The notes below the pieces were generated by a model. The model was given only the letters and a program-made list of their open reading frames with translations, did no database searches and was not told the DNA's origin. 35,851 bases of DNA from JBBRTJ01 sp038244535. GTDB taxonomy: Bacteria; Actinomycetota; Acidimicrobiia; Acidimicrobiales; Ilumatobacteraceae. Where the stretch lies: positions 1 through 35,851 of the forward strand of contig JBBRTJ010000024.1 in NCBI GenBank assembly GCA_038244535.1. Direction: 5' to 3'. The translations under genes were made by a program, and so were the position numbers. Below are positions 14,219-22,392 of the stretch, one piece after another; position 1 is the stretch's first letter; each line of letters starts with the position of its first letter.

Positions 14219-16123
14219 GTGCAGATGAACCCCCACATGGCCATCGGCCGCGACCCCGAAGCCATACGCGGAGCATCGTTTGATCGTGTCGTGCTCAAGC
14301 GGGCGTGGGGCTTCGCCCGGCCCCATCGGGGGCTGCTGTTCGGGTTCCTCGCCGCGATCGTGGCGGCCGCGCTGATCGCCCTGCTGCCCCCCTTGCTCTT
14401 CAGGGGCATCATCGACACCGCCATCCCCGACAGCGACGGTGCCTTGGTCACCAAGCTGGCCCTGCTGATCGTGGTGGTGGCCATCGCCGACGCGGTGCTG
14501 GCGGTCGTGCAGCGCTGGTGCTCCTCGATGCTCGGTGAGGGGTTGATCTACGAGCTGCGCGTCGCCATGTTCGACAAGGTGCAGCGCATGCCGATCGCGT
14601 TCTTCACACGGACCCAGACCGGCGCCCTCATCTCCCGCATGAACAACGACGTCGTCGGCGCGCAGAGCGCGGTCACCGGCACGCTCGGCTCGGTGGTGTC
14701 CAACGTGATCGTGCTCGTCACCACGCTGACGGCGATGCTGCTGCTCGAGTGGCGACTCACGTTGCTCGCACTGATCGTGCTCCCTCTGTTCGTCCTGCCG
14801 GCCAAGCGCATCGGGCGCCGGTTGCAGACGCTCAGTCGTGAGCAGATGGACCTCAACGCCCGCCTCAACACCCAGATGACCGAGCGCCTCAACGTGTCGG
14901 GCGCCCTGCTGGTCAAGCTCTACGGCCGCTACGGCGACGAGCGCGACGAGTTCTCGGGGCGGGCCAGCCGGGTGCGTGACATCGGGGTGCAGTCCGCCAT
15001 GTACGGGCGGGTGTTCTTCGTCGCCCTCGGGCTCGTCGGCGCGCTCGGAGCGGCTGCGGTCTACGGCATCGGCGGTCACCAGGTGATCAACGGTGCCATC
15101 ACGACCGGCACGCTCGTGGTGCTGGCGGCCTACGTCACGCGCATCTACACGCCGCTGACGAGCCTCACCAACGCCCGCGTCGACCTGATGTCAGCGCTCG
15201 TCAGCTTCGAGCGGGTCTTCGAGGTGCTCGACGCCCCCAACGAGCTCGTCGACCGCCCCGGCTCGATCGACCTCATCGAGCCCCGAGGGCGCATCGAGCT
15301 GCGTCACGTGAGCTTCGGGTACCCGTCGGCCGCCAGCACCTCGGTGGCATCGCTCGAGCAGCCCGGGAGCACCGAGCTCGACGCCCAGGCCGGTGTCGAG
15401 GTGCTCCACGACGTGAACGCGATCATCGAGCCCGGTCAGCTCGTCGCCCTCGTCGGCCCGTCGGGCGCCGGCAAGACCACGCTCGCCTCACTGCTGACCC
15501 GCCTCTACGACGTGACCGGCGGAGCCGTGCTGGTCGACGGCCACGACGTGCGTGACCTCTCCCAAACCTCGCTGCGAAACGCCATCGGCGTGGTCTCGCA
15601 GGACCCTCACCTGTTCCACGAGAGCGTGCTCTCGAACCTGCGCTACGCCCGGCCCGACGCCACCATGGCCGAGGTCGAGGCGGCCTGCCGGGGCGCCCAG
15701 ATCCACGAGGTCATCGCCGCGCTGCCCGAGGGCTACGACACGATCGTCGGCGAGCGCGGCTACCGGTTGTCGGGGGGCGAGAAGCAGCGCGTCGCCATCG
15801 CCCGCATGCTCTTGAAGGACCCGTGCATGGTGATCCTCGACGAGGCCACCAGCCACCTCGACACCGAGAACGAGGCGCTCGTTCAGGCGGCCCTCGAAGT
15901 GGCGTTGCGGGGCCGCAGCAGCGTGGTCATCGCCCACCGCTTGTCGACGGTGCGCAGCGCAGATCAGATCCTCGTGCTCGAACGGGGACGAGTGGTCGAG
16001 CGGGGCACCCACGACGAGCTGGTGGCCGCTGGCGGGCTCTACGCCGACCTGTACCGCACGCTCGTCGGCGGCCCCGACGAAGCCGCCACTGCGCCCGAGC
16101 CGTTGCTCGCAACGCTTGACTGA
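14219..16123 (+). CDS. ABC exporter, fused permease and ATPase
   Basis: 634 residues, a half-transporter expected to work as a dimer in the cytoplasmic membrane. Six membrane helices span about residues 30-320 (first one LLFGFLAAIVAAALIALLP). The nucleotide-binding domain has Walker A GPSGAGKTT near 412, Q-loop VVSQDP, signature LSGGEKQR near 517, Walker B MVILDEATS and the switch AHRLSTV. The A-loop Tyr is in VSFGYP. About 25 extra residues rich in Ser, Ala and Glu separate that strand from VLHDVN, longer than usual. The substrate could be lipid, peptide or drug. The start is GTG 14219 from the leaderless box; the long open frame upstream overlaps the opposite-strand hydrolase and is spurious. 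Confidence 0.92.
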   Translation: MQMNPHMAIGRDPEAIRGASFDRVVLKRAWGFARPHRGLLFGFLAAIVAAALIALLPPLLFRGIIDTAIPDSDGALVTKLALLIVVVAIADAVLAVVQRWCSSMLGEGLIYELRVAMFDKVQRMPIAFFTRTQTGALISRMNNDVVGAQSAVTGTLGSVVSNVIVLVTTLTAMLLLEWRLTLLALIVLPLFVLPAKRIGRRLQTLSREQMDLNARLNTQMTERLNVSGALLVKLYGRYGDERDEFSGRASRVRDIGVQSAMYGRVFFVALGLVGALGAAAVYGIGGHQVINGAITTGTLVVLAAYVTRIYTPLTSLTNARVDLMSALVSFERVFEVLDAPNELVDRPGSIDLIEPRGRIELRHVSFGYPSAASTSVASLEQPGSTELDAQAGVEVLHDVNAIIEPGQLVALVGPSGAGKTTLASLLTRLYDVTGGAVLVDGHDVRDLSQTSLRNAIGVVSQDPHLFHESVLSNLRYARPDATMAEVEAACRGAQIHEVIAALPEGYDTIVGERGYRLSGGEKQRVAIARMLLKDPCMVILDEATSHLDTENEALVQAALEVALRGRSSVVIAHRLSTVRSADQILVLERGRVVERGTHDELVAAGGLYADLYRTLVGGPDEAATAPEPLLATLD

Positions 16124-16201
16124 CCCGTCAGCGAGTCGACACCGTCGGGCTTTGCTGGGACCATCTACGGCCCCTCGTCCCACCTTCTGGAGGTGACCCC
16201 C

Positions 16202-17650
16202 ATGTCGCTGCCCTCACGCGTCCTGATCCTTGGTTGCGGTTCCGTCTCGCAGTGCACCCTGCCGCTCCTGCTCAAGGAGCTGCCCATCCCCGCCGACCGC
16301 ATCACCGTGCTCGACATGGTCGACAACCGGGCCCGCATCGCGGCCGAGCTGGCGCAGGGCGTCACCTACGAGCAGGGTCAGATCACCCGCGAGAACCTCG
16401 ACGAGATGCTCGGCGAGCGGGTCGCAGCCGGTGACCTGCTGCTCGACCTGGCCTGGAACATCGACACGTGCACGATCTTGCAGTGGTGCCACGAGCACGG
16501 GGTGCGCTACCTCAACACCTCGGTCGAGCTGTGGGACCCTTACGAAGGCGCCATCGCGACCAACCCGCTCGAGCGCACGCTGTACGTGCGCCACCTGGCC
16601 ATGCGCCGGATGATCGCCGATTGGAAAACCAAGGGCCCGACTGCGGTGGTCGAGCACGGCGCCAACCCTGGCCTCGTCTCGCACTTCGCCAAGCAGGCGC
16701 TCACCGAGATCGCCACGCGGGCGCTGGTCGAGGGCAAGCTCGGTACCGGCGAGCGTCGGAGCGCGGTCGAGACCGCACTGGCCACCGGAGCGTTCAACCA
16801 CCTCGCACGGCACCTCGACGTCAAGGTCATCCACATCGCCGAGCGCGACACCCAGATCAGCGATCAGCCCAAGCTCGTCAACGAGTTCGTCAACACCTGG
16901 AGCGTCGAGGGCTTCTACGAGGAGGGCATCGCGCCGGCCGAGATGGGCTGGGGCACGCACGAGAAGCGCCTGCCCGAAGGCGCGTACGTCCACACGGGCG
17001 AGGGTCCCCGCAACCAGATCTGCATCGCCAGCCCTGGCATGCAGACGTGGGTTCGCTCGTGGGTGCCGTGCGGCGAGACGATGGGCATGGTCATCCGCCA
17101 CGGCGAGTCGTTCACGATGTGTGACCACCTCACCGTGTGGGACGGCGATCAGGCCGTGTACCGGCCGACCGTGCACTACGCCTACTGCCCGACCGACGCC
17201 GCCATCGCCTCGGCCCTCGAGCTGCAGATGCGCCAGTGGGACCTGCAGTCCCAGCAGCGCATCATGAACAACGAGATCACCAGCGGCCGCGACGAGCTCG
17301 GCGTGCTGCTGATGGGGCACCCCTACGGAGCATGGTGGACGGGCAGCCGGTTGTCGATCGACGAGGCCCGCGCCCTGGTGCCCAACCAGAGCGCGACGAC
17401 GCTGCAGGTGGCGGCGTCGGTGCTCGCCGCGGTGCAGTGGATGATCGACGAGCCGGAGGCCGGCGTGTGCGTGCCCGACGACCTTCCCTGGGAGCAGGTG
17501 CTCAAGGTCGCCCGCCCGTACCTCGGCACGTTCCACAGCGACGCCTCGGACTGGACGCCGCTGGCGTCGCGCGTCGACCCGTTCCGAGGCTGGAACGCCC
17601 GAGAGTGGGACGAGACCGACCCCTGGCAGTTCACCAACTTCCTGGTGTAG
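16202..17650 (+). CDS. hss: homospermidine synthase
   Basis: 482 residues. The enzyme makes sym-homospermidine from two putrescines (or putrescine and spermidine) using NAD as a catalytic hydride carrier. The N-terminal Rossmann motif is VLILGCGSVSQCTLPLL, followed by the acidic residue VLDMVDNR. VVEHGANPGLVSHFAKQAL, NTWSVEGFYEEG, AEMGWGTHEK and MNNEITSGRDELGVLLMG are characteristic of bacterial homospermidine synthases and distinguish it from saccharopine dehydrogenase. Its length matches the bacterial family (about 470-485). The start is strongly supported: GGAGGTGA (16189-16196) lies eight bases from ATG 16202. It is 78 bases downstream of the ABC exporter. No ornithine or arginine decarboxylase is in the window. 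Confidence 0.9.
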   Translation: MSLPSRVLILGCGSVSQCTLPLLLKELPIPADRITVLDMVDNRARIAAELAQGVTYEQGQITRENLDEMLGERVAAGDLLLDLAWNIDTCTILQWCHEHGVRYLNTSVELWDPYEGAIATNPLERTLYVRHLAMRRMIADWKTKGPTAVVEHGANPGLVSHFAKQALTEIATRALVEGKLGTGERRSAVETALATGAFNHLARHLDVKVIHIAERDTQISDQPKLVNEFVNTWSVEGFYEEGIAPAEMGWGTHEKRLPEGAYVHTGEGPRNQICIASPGMQTWVRSWVPCGETMGMVIRHGESFTMCDHLTVWDGDQAVYRPTVHYAYCPTDAAIASALELQMRQWDLQSQQRIMNNEITSGRDELGVLLMGHPYGAWWTGSRLSIDEARALVPNQSATTLQVAASVLAAVQWMIDEPEAGVCVPDDLPWEQVLKVARPYLGTFHSDASDWTPLASRVDPFRGWNAREWDETDPWQFTNFLV

Positions 17651-17665
17651 CCGTCGTGAGCGTCG

Positions 17666-18487
17666 TCAGCGGCCGAAGCGGTCGAACCAGGAGCCGAGGT
17701 CGGTGACGACCTGGTCGAAGCTCTCGGCCGCAAAAAGGATCGGCTGGAACGCCGCGATGTCGTAGTGCTGCGTCCCCATCGCTTCGATGTCGAACGGCCG
17801 CACCTCGGCACTCCGGAACGCATCGATCTCGCCGTAGCTCGACAGCAGGCCGGCGCCGTAGGTGCGCAGCTCGCCGCGCTCCCATACGAGCCCGAACTCG
17901 ATCGTGAACCAGAACACCCTGCTGAAGAAGTCGAGCGCCTCCTCGGTGGTCGCCCGGCGGCTGGCCTGCCCGGCCAGCTCGTAGAGCTGCGCGAAGTCGC
18001 GGCCGCCCAGCGCATTGGCGTGCCCGATCAGCTCGTGGATGACGTCAGGCTCGGGTGTGTAGAACGGCGCCGAGTGGTGCCGGATGTACTGCGTGCTGAG
18101 GAAGCAACGATCGGCCAGGGATCCGTAGAAGCGCCGAGTGGGCACGAGTCCGGGCACCGGCGCGATGCGAAACCCGGTGAGCGCGGCGAGGCGACCGGAC
18201 ACGTCGTCGAGTTGGGGCACCTCGTCGGTGGGCAAGGCCAGCCGATCAGCGGCGTCGAGGTAGGCGGCGCACGCGAGTTGGTGGTGCTTGGCCCCCAGCT
18301 CGGTGCTGACGGTGTGCCACACCTCGCGCTCCTCGGCCGTGTAGTCGATCCGGGGGATGGGCCGACCAGGTTCGTACTCGTCGGCGGCCAGAGCGATGGC
18401 TGTGCGCCGCCGGCGGTAGTTCTGATCGGTGATGCCGGGGTGGTCGGACGGCAGGTCCGCCATCGCCATCGCCGACACGTCGAGCAT
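17666..18487 (-). CDS. phhA: aromatic amino acid hydroxylase, phenylalanine 4-monooxygenase type
   Basis: 273 residues from ATG 18487, as expected for bacterial enzymes without the regulatory ACT domain. It converts phenylalanine to tyrosine with O2 and a reduced pterin. The 2-His-1-carboxylate iron site is visible: PDVIHELIGHANAL gives His151 and His156, and FWFTIEFGL gives Glu197. Other family blocks are DHPGITDQNYRRRR at the N-terminus, PRIDYTAEEREVWHTV, FLSTQYIRHHSAPFYTPEPD and the C-terminal SYGEIDAF. The start is uncertain: ATG 18487 has no clear Shine-Dalgarno, and ATG 18469 is possible. It is convergent with homospermidine synthase (15-base gap). The pterin-pathway gene folE lies about 850 bases beyond its start on the other strand. 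Confidence 0.88.
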   Translation of the reverse strand: MLDVSAMAMADLPSDHPGITDQNYRRRRTAIALAADEYEPGRPIPRIDYTAEEREVWHTVSTELGAKHHQLACAAYLDAADRLALPTDEVPQLDDVSGRLAALTGFRIAPVPGLVPTRRFYGSLADRCFLSTQYIRHHSAPFYTPEPDVIHELIGHANALGGRDFAQLYELAGQASRRATTEEALDFFSRVFWFTIEFGLVWERGELRTYGAGLLSSYGEIDAFRSAEVRPFDIEAMGTQHYDIAAFQPILFAAESFDQVVTDLGSWFDRFGR

Positions 18488-18588
18488 GAACCCAGTCAAC
18501 GCCGGGTTCGGCCCCGACGCAAGGGGAAAGCGGCTCCCCCCGGGGTCGGCTCGACGGCGCGCCAAACCGAGCGCCGGATGGTCCGCTC

Positions 18589-18594
18589 TACTGT
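18589..18594 (+). promoter_or_regulatory. -10 box, leaderless start of orphan gene
   Basis: TACTGT lies six bases before ATG 18601. No Shine-Dalgarno is present. Confidence 0.45.
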
Positions 18595-18600
18595 GCGCCG

Positions 18601-19257
18601 ATGGCGCCGCTGCTCGGAGACCGCACCATCGTCGAGGCCACCATCGGACGGGCACTGTCCAACGCGTTGGGGTTGTCGTTTCGCGCCGGTCCCGGTCCAC
18701 CGTTCGCTGAGGCCCATCAGGGTCGCGGTGACGGCACGGGCAGCAAGCTTGGTGTCCTGCTCGGCTTCAAGAACGGCGGGGTGGGCAAGCACTCGCTGAC
18801 CTCGGCCGGCGGCGATCGGCGGCTCACCGTCGAGACCAGAACGGGGGCTTCAACCCTCGTGACCGATGAGGCGCTCGGTCCGCTCGGGTCTCTCGAACGC
18901 ACCGACGAGGCATCGTTTCTCCTTGGTCCGGAAGGGCGGGAGCTGGCGCGCATCATCGGCCATCCAGACGGCGCAAAGCAGTTCGAGGCGTTTCGCCTTC
19001 AGATCGTTGATCCGAGTGGCCCGTTGCTCGGTGACTTCGACGTGATTCGAACGTTGGCGGGCTGGACGCTCGGTCGTGACATCGTCGACGGCATGATCTG
19101 GTGGGACCGCGCCGGCCAGTCGCTGAAGGCGCCCTGTCTGGGTACCTCGCTGCGCCTCCTCGCCCCGGTCGACCCTGAGGTCGGGGATCTGCTCATGGCC
19201 CTGTCCGTCGACGCCGCCATCGGGTTGCGCCCGTACGTCCGGGCCATGCGCGACTAG
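18601..19257 (+). CDS. uncharacterised protein, possibly LURP-one/scramblase-like fold
   Basis: 218 residues, not recognised with confidence. There is no signal peptide or clear membrane helix. Alternating short beta-strand-like segments end in glycine turns (LGVLLGFKNGG, FRLQIVDPSGPLLGDFDVI, GMIWWDRAGQSLKAP), and the last 30 residues form a hydrophobic helix (DLLMALSVDAAIGLRPYVRA). A small antiparallel barrel closed by a C-terminal hydrophobic helix ending near an Asp is the layout of LURP-one-related and phospholipid scramblase-like proteins; this is a weak resemblance only. The start comes from the leaderless TACTGT box. It is divergent from the phenylalanine hydroxylase and 67 bases upstream of folE. 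Confidence 0.7.
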   Translation: MAPLLGDRTIVEATIGRALSNALGLSFRAGPGPPFAEAHQGRGDGTGSKLGVLLGFKNGGVGKHSLTSAGGDRRLTVETRTGASTLVTDEALGPLGSLERTDEASFLLGPEGRELARIIGHPDGAKQFEAFRLQIVDPSGPLLGDFDVIRTLAGWTLGRDIVDGMIWWDRAGQSLKAPCLGTSLRLLAPVDPEVGDLLMALSVDAAIGLRPYVRAMRD

Positions 19258-19310
19258 GGCAGACTGCCCGGGTGCTGCGGTTCGCTGGTGGAAGCGGGCG
19301 GCGGTCGCAA

Positions 19311-19316
19311 TAGCGT
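19311..19316 (+). promoter_or_regulatory. -10 box, leaderless start of folE
   Basis: TAGCGT lies eight bases before GTG 19325, and no Shine-Dalgarno is present. Confidence 0.45.
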
Positions 19317-19324
19317 TCGCACTC

Positions 19325-19960
19325 GTGCACCACGACGAACCGGCGGCCCTGGCCGCAGCCACCACGCTCGGCACGAGCAGCGAGATCGACGTGCTGCGCA
19401 TCGAGGCCGCCGTGCTCGAGATCATCCGGGCCATCGGCGAGGACCCCGACCGCGATGGGCTGATCCAGACACCGAGCCGGGTGGCTCGCATGTACGCCGA
19501 GGTGTTCGCCGGTCTGCGTGAAGACCCGGTCGACCACCTCGACACCTGTTTCGACGTCGGCCACGACGAGCTGGTGCTCGTGCGCGACATCGAGTTCGCA
19601 TCGCTGTGCGAGCACCACTTCGTGCCCTTCCTCGGCAAGGCGCACGTCGCCTACCTACCGGGGCCCGACGGGCGCATCACGGGTCTGTCGAAGCTGGCCC
19701 GCGTCGTCGACGGCTACGCCCGCCGCCCCCAGGTGCAAGAACGGCTCACCGGGCAGGTGGCCGACGCCGTCGAGTCGTCGTTGATGGCGCGGGGGGTGCT
19801 CGTCATGATCGAGGCCGAGCATCTGTGCATGACCATGCGAGGCGTCCGCAAGCCGGGATCATCGACAGTGACCACCGCGGTACGCGGTGATCTCGCCACG
19901 GACGCCGCACAGCGGGCCGAGGTGCTGTCGATGATCAACGGCCACCGCCGCGGCCGCTGA
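19325..19960 (+). CDS. folE: GTP cyclohydrolase I
   Basis: 211 residues. It converts GTP to 7,8-dihydroneopterin triphosphate, the first step to folate and tetrahydropterins. Family blocks are visible: GEDPDRDGLIQTPSRVARMY, the zinc-ligand segment FASLCEHHFVPFLGKAHVAY with Cys and His, GLSKLARVVDGYARRPQVQERLT, and HLCMTMRGVRKPGSSTVT with the second zinc Cys and the substrate-binding Arg/Lys. This is the type I (FolE) enzyme, normally a homodecamer. It uses a GTG start placed by the TAGCGT box. The orphan gene lies upstream and the Nudix gene 45 bases downstream; Nudix enzymes can dephosphorylate the product, so a pathway link is conceivable. Confidence 0.95.
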   Translation: MHHDEPAALAAATTLGTSSEIDVLRIEAAVLEIIRAIGEDPDRDGLIQTPSRVARMYAEVFAGLREDPVDHLDTCFDVGHDELVLVRDIEFASLCEHHFVPFLGKAHVAYLPGPDGRITGLSKLARVVDGYARRPQVQERLTGQVADAVESSLMARGVLVMIEAEHLCMTMRGVRKPGSSTVTTAVRGDLATDAAQRAEVLSMINGHRRGR

Positions 19961-20005
19961 CGCCCTCGACCGCCCGCCCTCACGCGCGTAGGCACCGAAA
20001 CGATC

Positions 20006-20551
20006 ATGGGCTTTCCGACCTCGCGCATCGACGTCCCCGGTGACGGGCTCGACTGGTTGGTGCCGGTCGTGGCCAGCGCGGCGCTCGACCCCGAAGGAGC
20101 GCGCCTCGAGCTGCTGGCCGCCGTGCGGGGCGAGCCGGCCACCGCGGGGCAGCTCTGCGTCGGCTGCTGGGTGCTCGATCAGTCGCTCGAGGCGATGGTG
20201 CTGCTCCCGCACCGGGTGCTCGGTTGGGCCAACCCCGGTGGCCACGTGGACGCCGGCGAGCACCCGGCCGACGCCGCAGTGCGTGAGCTCTTCGAGGAGA
20301 CCGGCCTGGTGCTGCGACCGGCGCGGGCCGAGCCGGCCATGGTGTTTCGGCGCGTGTTCCCCGTCGGGCCGCAGGGTCCGGCCCACCAGCACTGGCTGCT
20401 GGCCTACGCCTTCGTCGCCGATCATGACGCTCCCCTCGTCGCCGAGCACGTCGACGTCGTGCCGCAGTGGTTCGCCCTCGACGACGTGCCGCCCGGCCTG
20501 CCTGAGCTGGCCCCCTTCGCCCGCCTGATCGCCGAGCTCCTCCGAGCGTGA
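20006..20551 (+). CDS. Nudix hydrolase
   Basis: 181 residues. The Nudix box GX5EX7REUXEEXGU is complete at about residues 79-101: GHVDAGE, seven residues, then RELFEETGL. It would bind Mg2+ and cleave a nucleoside-diphosphate-linked substrate. The preceding PHRVLGWANPGG is typical. The C-terminal EHVDVVPQWFALDDVP matches the common Nudix helper strand. Substrate specificity is not evident. Its position right after folE would fit dihydroneopterin triphosphate pyrophosphatase, but no signature specific for that is seen, so this remains a guess. ATG 20006 has no good Shine-Dalgarno. The gene is convergent with the P450 gene. Confidence 0.88.
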   Translation: MGFPTSRIDVPGDGLDWLVPVVASAALDPEGARLELLAAVRGEPATAGQLCVGCWVLDQSLEAMVLLPHRVLGWANPGGHVDAGEHPADAAVRELFEETGLVLRPARAEPAMVFRRVFPVGPQGPAHQHWLLAYAFVADHDAPLVAEHVDVVPQWFALDDVPPGLPELAPFARLIAELLRA

Positions 20552-20624
20552 CCCGCCATCGGGTTCGGCGCCTTCTCCCTCTCATTTCTGAGAACGAGGA
20601 AGCGCAGATCGTCTGTGAGGCCGC

Positions 20625-21908
20625 TCAGGGCGCCGGGCGGAAGCCGATCTGGAGCTGCTTGAGGGCACGGAGGCAGAAGTTCGGCTGCACGCTGAAGTCG
20701 TTGAGCGGTGCGCCCGCGTCGTCGTCGAGGAGCCACACCTCGTCGAAGCGCTCGACGAGGGCCGTGAAGCCGAGCACGAGCTCACGCCGGGCCAGTGGGG
20801 CCCCGAGGCAGAAGTGGTTGCCCACCCCGAACGTCAGGTGCTGGCGGGGCGCCTTGCGATCGAGGTCGATGTCGTTCGGGGTCGAGAACTGACGCTCGTC
20901 GCGGTTGCCCGAGGCGTAACGCACGTTGATCGTGGCGCCCGCGGGGATGGTCACCCCGTGCAGCGTGATCTCCTTGGCGGTGGTGCGGAACAGTCCCTGC
21001 ACCGGTGATTCGAGACGGAGGACCTCCTCGGCGAACACGGGCACGGTGGTGGCCGGGTCGGCTTTGAGACGGGCCCACACATCGGGTCGTTGTGTCAGCA
21101 GCATCACGCCCGCTGACAGCGCGTTGGTGCTCGTCTCGGAGCCGCCGACGAAGGTGTCCGCCATCATCTCGGCGTGCAGCTCCTCGTCGGTGAGCGTGCG
21201 CCCCCACTCGGGCACCTCGGTGTTCACGATGTCGGACAGCAAGGTGTCGTCCGGGTGCTCGCGCAACCGGTCGAAGATCGGCTGGAAGTAGTGCTGGGCC
21301 TCGATCTCCATCTCGGTCGACCAGATGGCTTCCTCCTCGGTCTGCATCATCCCGAGGCGCTGCACCCACGCGTCGGTCCACGCCTTGATCTGCCAGATGT
21401 CGCCCTCGGGGACCCCCATCTGGTGCCCGATCACGATCAGCGGCAGCGGCACTGCGAACGCGCGCACCCAGTCGCAGCGGCCTTCGTCGATGAAGGCGTC
21501 GATGAGGCGGTGGGCGAGATCGTGGACGAAGGGGTCCATCTGCTCGATCTTCTTGGGGCGAAAGGCGTGGTCGAACAGGGTGCGCATCTGCTTGTGGCGC
21601 GGTTCGTCGAGCCCGGCCAGGGTGCGGGCCGGCACCCAGCCCTTCGTCTCGTAGAGGTGGCGGATCTTCTTGGCCCGCTCGGCCAGCGCCGGCACCACCA
21701 CTCGGGCGTTGCGGTCGCCGCCGTTGACGAACGTCTCAGTGTCCATCAGCAGCGCCCGAAGGTCGTCGTAGCGGGTGATGACGTACATCCCCGTCGTCGG
21801 GTCGTGCCACACCGGCGCCTCGTCACGCAGGACCTCGTAAGCCGGGTACGGGCAGTTCTGGATGCCGGTGTCGAAGAAGTTGATGTCGTCGAGCTGCAGA
21901 TCACTCAT
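20625..21908 (-). CDS. cytochrome P450
   Basis: 427 residues, a soluble bacterial class I type with no membrane anchor. The haem-binding loop FGVGNHFCLGAPLAR contains the thiolate ligand Cys367. The I-helix motif is DTFVGGSETST, with Thr following an acidic residue as required for O2 activation. The K-helix ExxR lies in EEVLRLESP. Start: GGGGAGG lies five bases before ATG 21908. Electron-transfer partners (ferredoxin, reductase) are not in the window. The substrate is unknown; the general shape resembles P450s acting on steroids or terpenoids, but nothing specific is visible. It is the last gene of a minus-strand run that starts at 23498. Confidence 0.93.
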   Translation of the reverse strand: MSDLQLDDINFFDTGIQNCPYPAYEVLRDEAPVWHDPTTGMYVITRYDDLRALLMDTETFVNGGDRNARVVVPALAERAKKIRHLYETKGWVPARTLAGLDEPRHKQMRTLFDHAFRPKKIEQMDPFVHDLAHRLIDAFIDEGRCDWVRAFAVPLPLIVIGHQMGVPEGDIWQIKAWTDAWVQRLGMMQTEEEAIWSTEMEIEAQHYFQPIFDRLREHPDDTLLSDIVNTEVPEWGRTLTDEELHAEMMADTFVGGSETSTNALSAGVMLLTQRPDVWARLKADPATTVPVFAEEVLRLESPVQGLFRTTAKEITLHGVTIPAGATINVRYASGNRDERQFSTPNDIDLDRKAPRQHLTFGVGNHFCLGAPLARRELVLGFTALVERFDEVWLLDDDAGAPLNDFSVQPNFCLRALKQLQIGFRPAP

Positions 21909-21980
21909 CGATGCCTCCCCAAGGCGTTCGCACCGATCCTGCCCGAAGCCACCGTCTGGGCCAAAGCCCAGCGTGGGTCA

Positions 21981-22187
21981 TCAGTCGATGGCGGTGTCGG
22001 CCGAGTCGGCCGAGTCGACGGTGCCGGAGCCCGCCCGCGCCCGGCGGGCCAGCAGCAGCGCACCGGCTCCGATCGCCAAGATTCCGCACAGCACGAAGAA
22101 GATCACCTCGCCCGCCGTGTTGGCCTGGCCGAGGTGAGGCACCGATGTGCTGGATGCCGACGCGGCAAGAGGGACAAGGTGGGACAT
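21981..22187 (-). CDS. small single-helix membrane protein
   Basis: 68 residues from ATG 22187. A short Ser/Ala-rich N-terminus leads into one strong membrane helix (EVIFFVLCGILAIGAGALLL), then ARRARAG and an acidic/Ser tail (DSADSADTAID). The helix looks like the first helix of NuoJ (complex I), which in actinobacteria has the same AxxxxFxVLxxxAxxGA pattern, but the rest of NuoJ is absent. It could be a remnant, or a true small membrane protein. A weak TAACCT box lies ten bases before the start. It sits 72 bases upstream of the P450 gene on the same strand. Confidence 0.5.
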   Translation of the reverse strand: MSHLVPLAASASSTSVPHLGQANTAGEVIFFVLCGILAIGAGALLLARRARAGSGTVDSADSADTAID

Positions 22188-22231
22188 GACGGCCCCGAGG
22201 TTACGACCAGCCACGTGGCGCCAACGAGATC

Positions 22232-22355
22232 GGGACGATTGCCGTCGCTCAGCGCCGCTGATCGACCAAACGCCGGCTGAACGCCGGGTGAGGGGGCGGG
22301 CCGGTCTGACGGTTGGGACGATTGCCGTCGCTGAGCGTGGCCGATCGACCCAACG
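22232..22355. repeat. imperfect 41-bp direct repeat, 83-bp period
   Basis: The stretches 22232-22272 and 22315-22355 are nearly the same. Both begin GGGACGATTGCCGTCGCT, continue with SAGCG, diverge for a few bases, then share GATCGACC and AACG. They lie in the non-coding 205 bases between the second PPOX gene and the small membrane protein gene. No open frame or hairpin explains them. Confidence 0.75.
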
Positions 22356-22392
22356 TCGACCCATCGCCATCCGGGCCGGGGCGCAGGGACGC

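Noticed and set aside
16214..17536. 440-codon open frame on the minus strand opposite homospermidine synthase
   Set aside because: Low-complexity Arg/Leu/Val/Asp/His composition with no motif, fully inside a gene with a clear family match and ribosome binding site.
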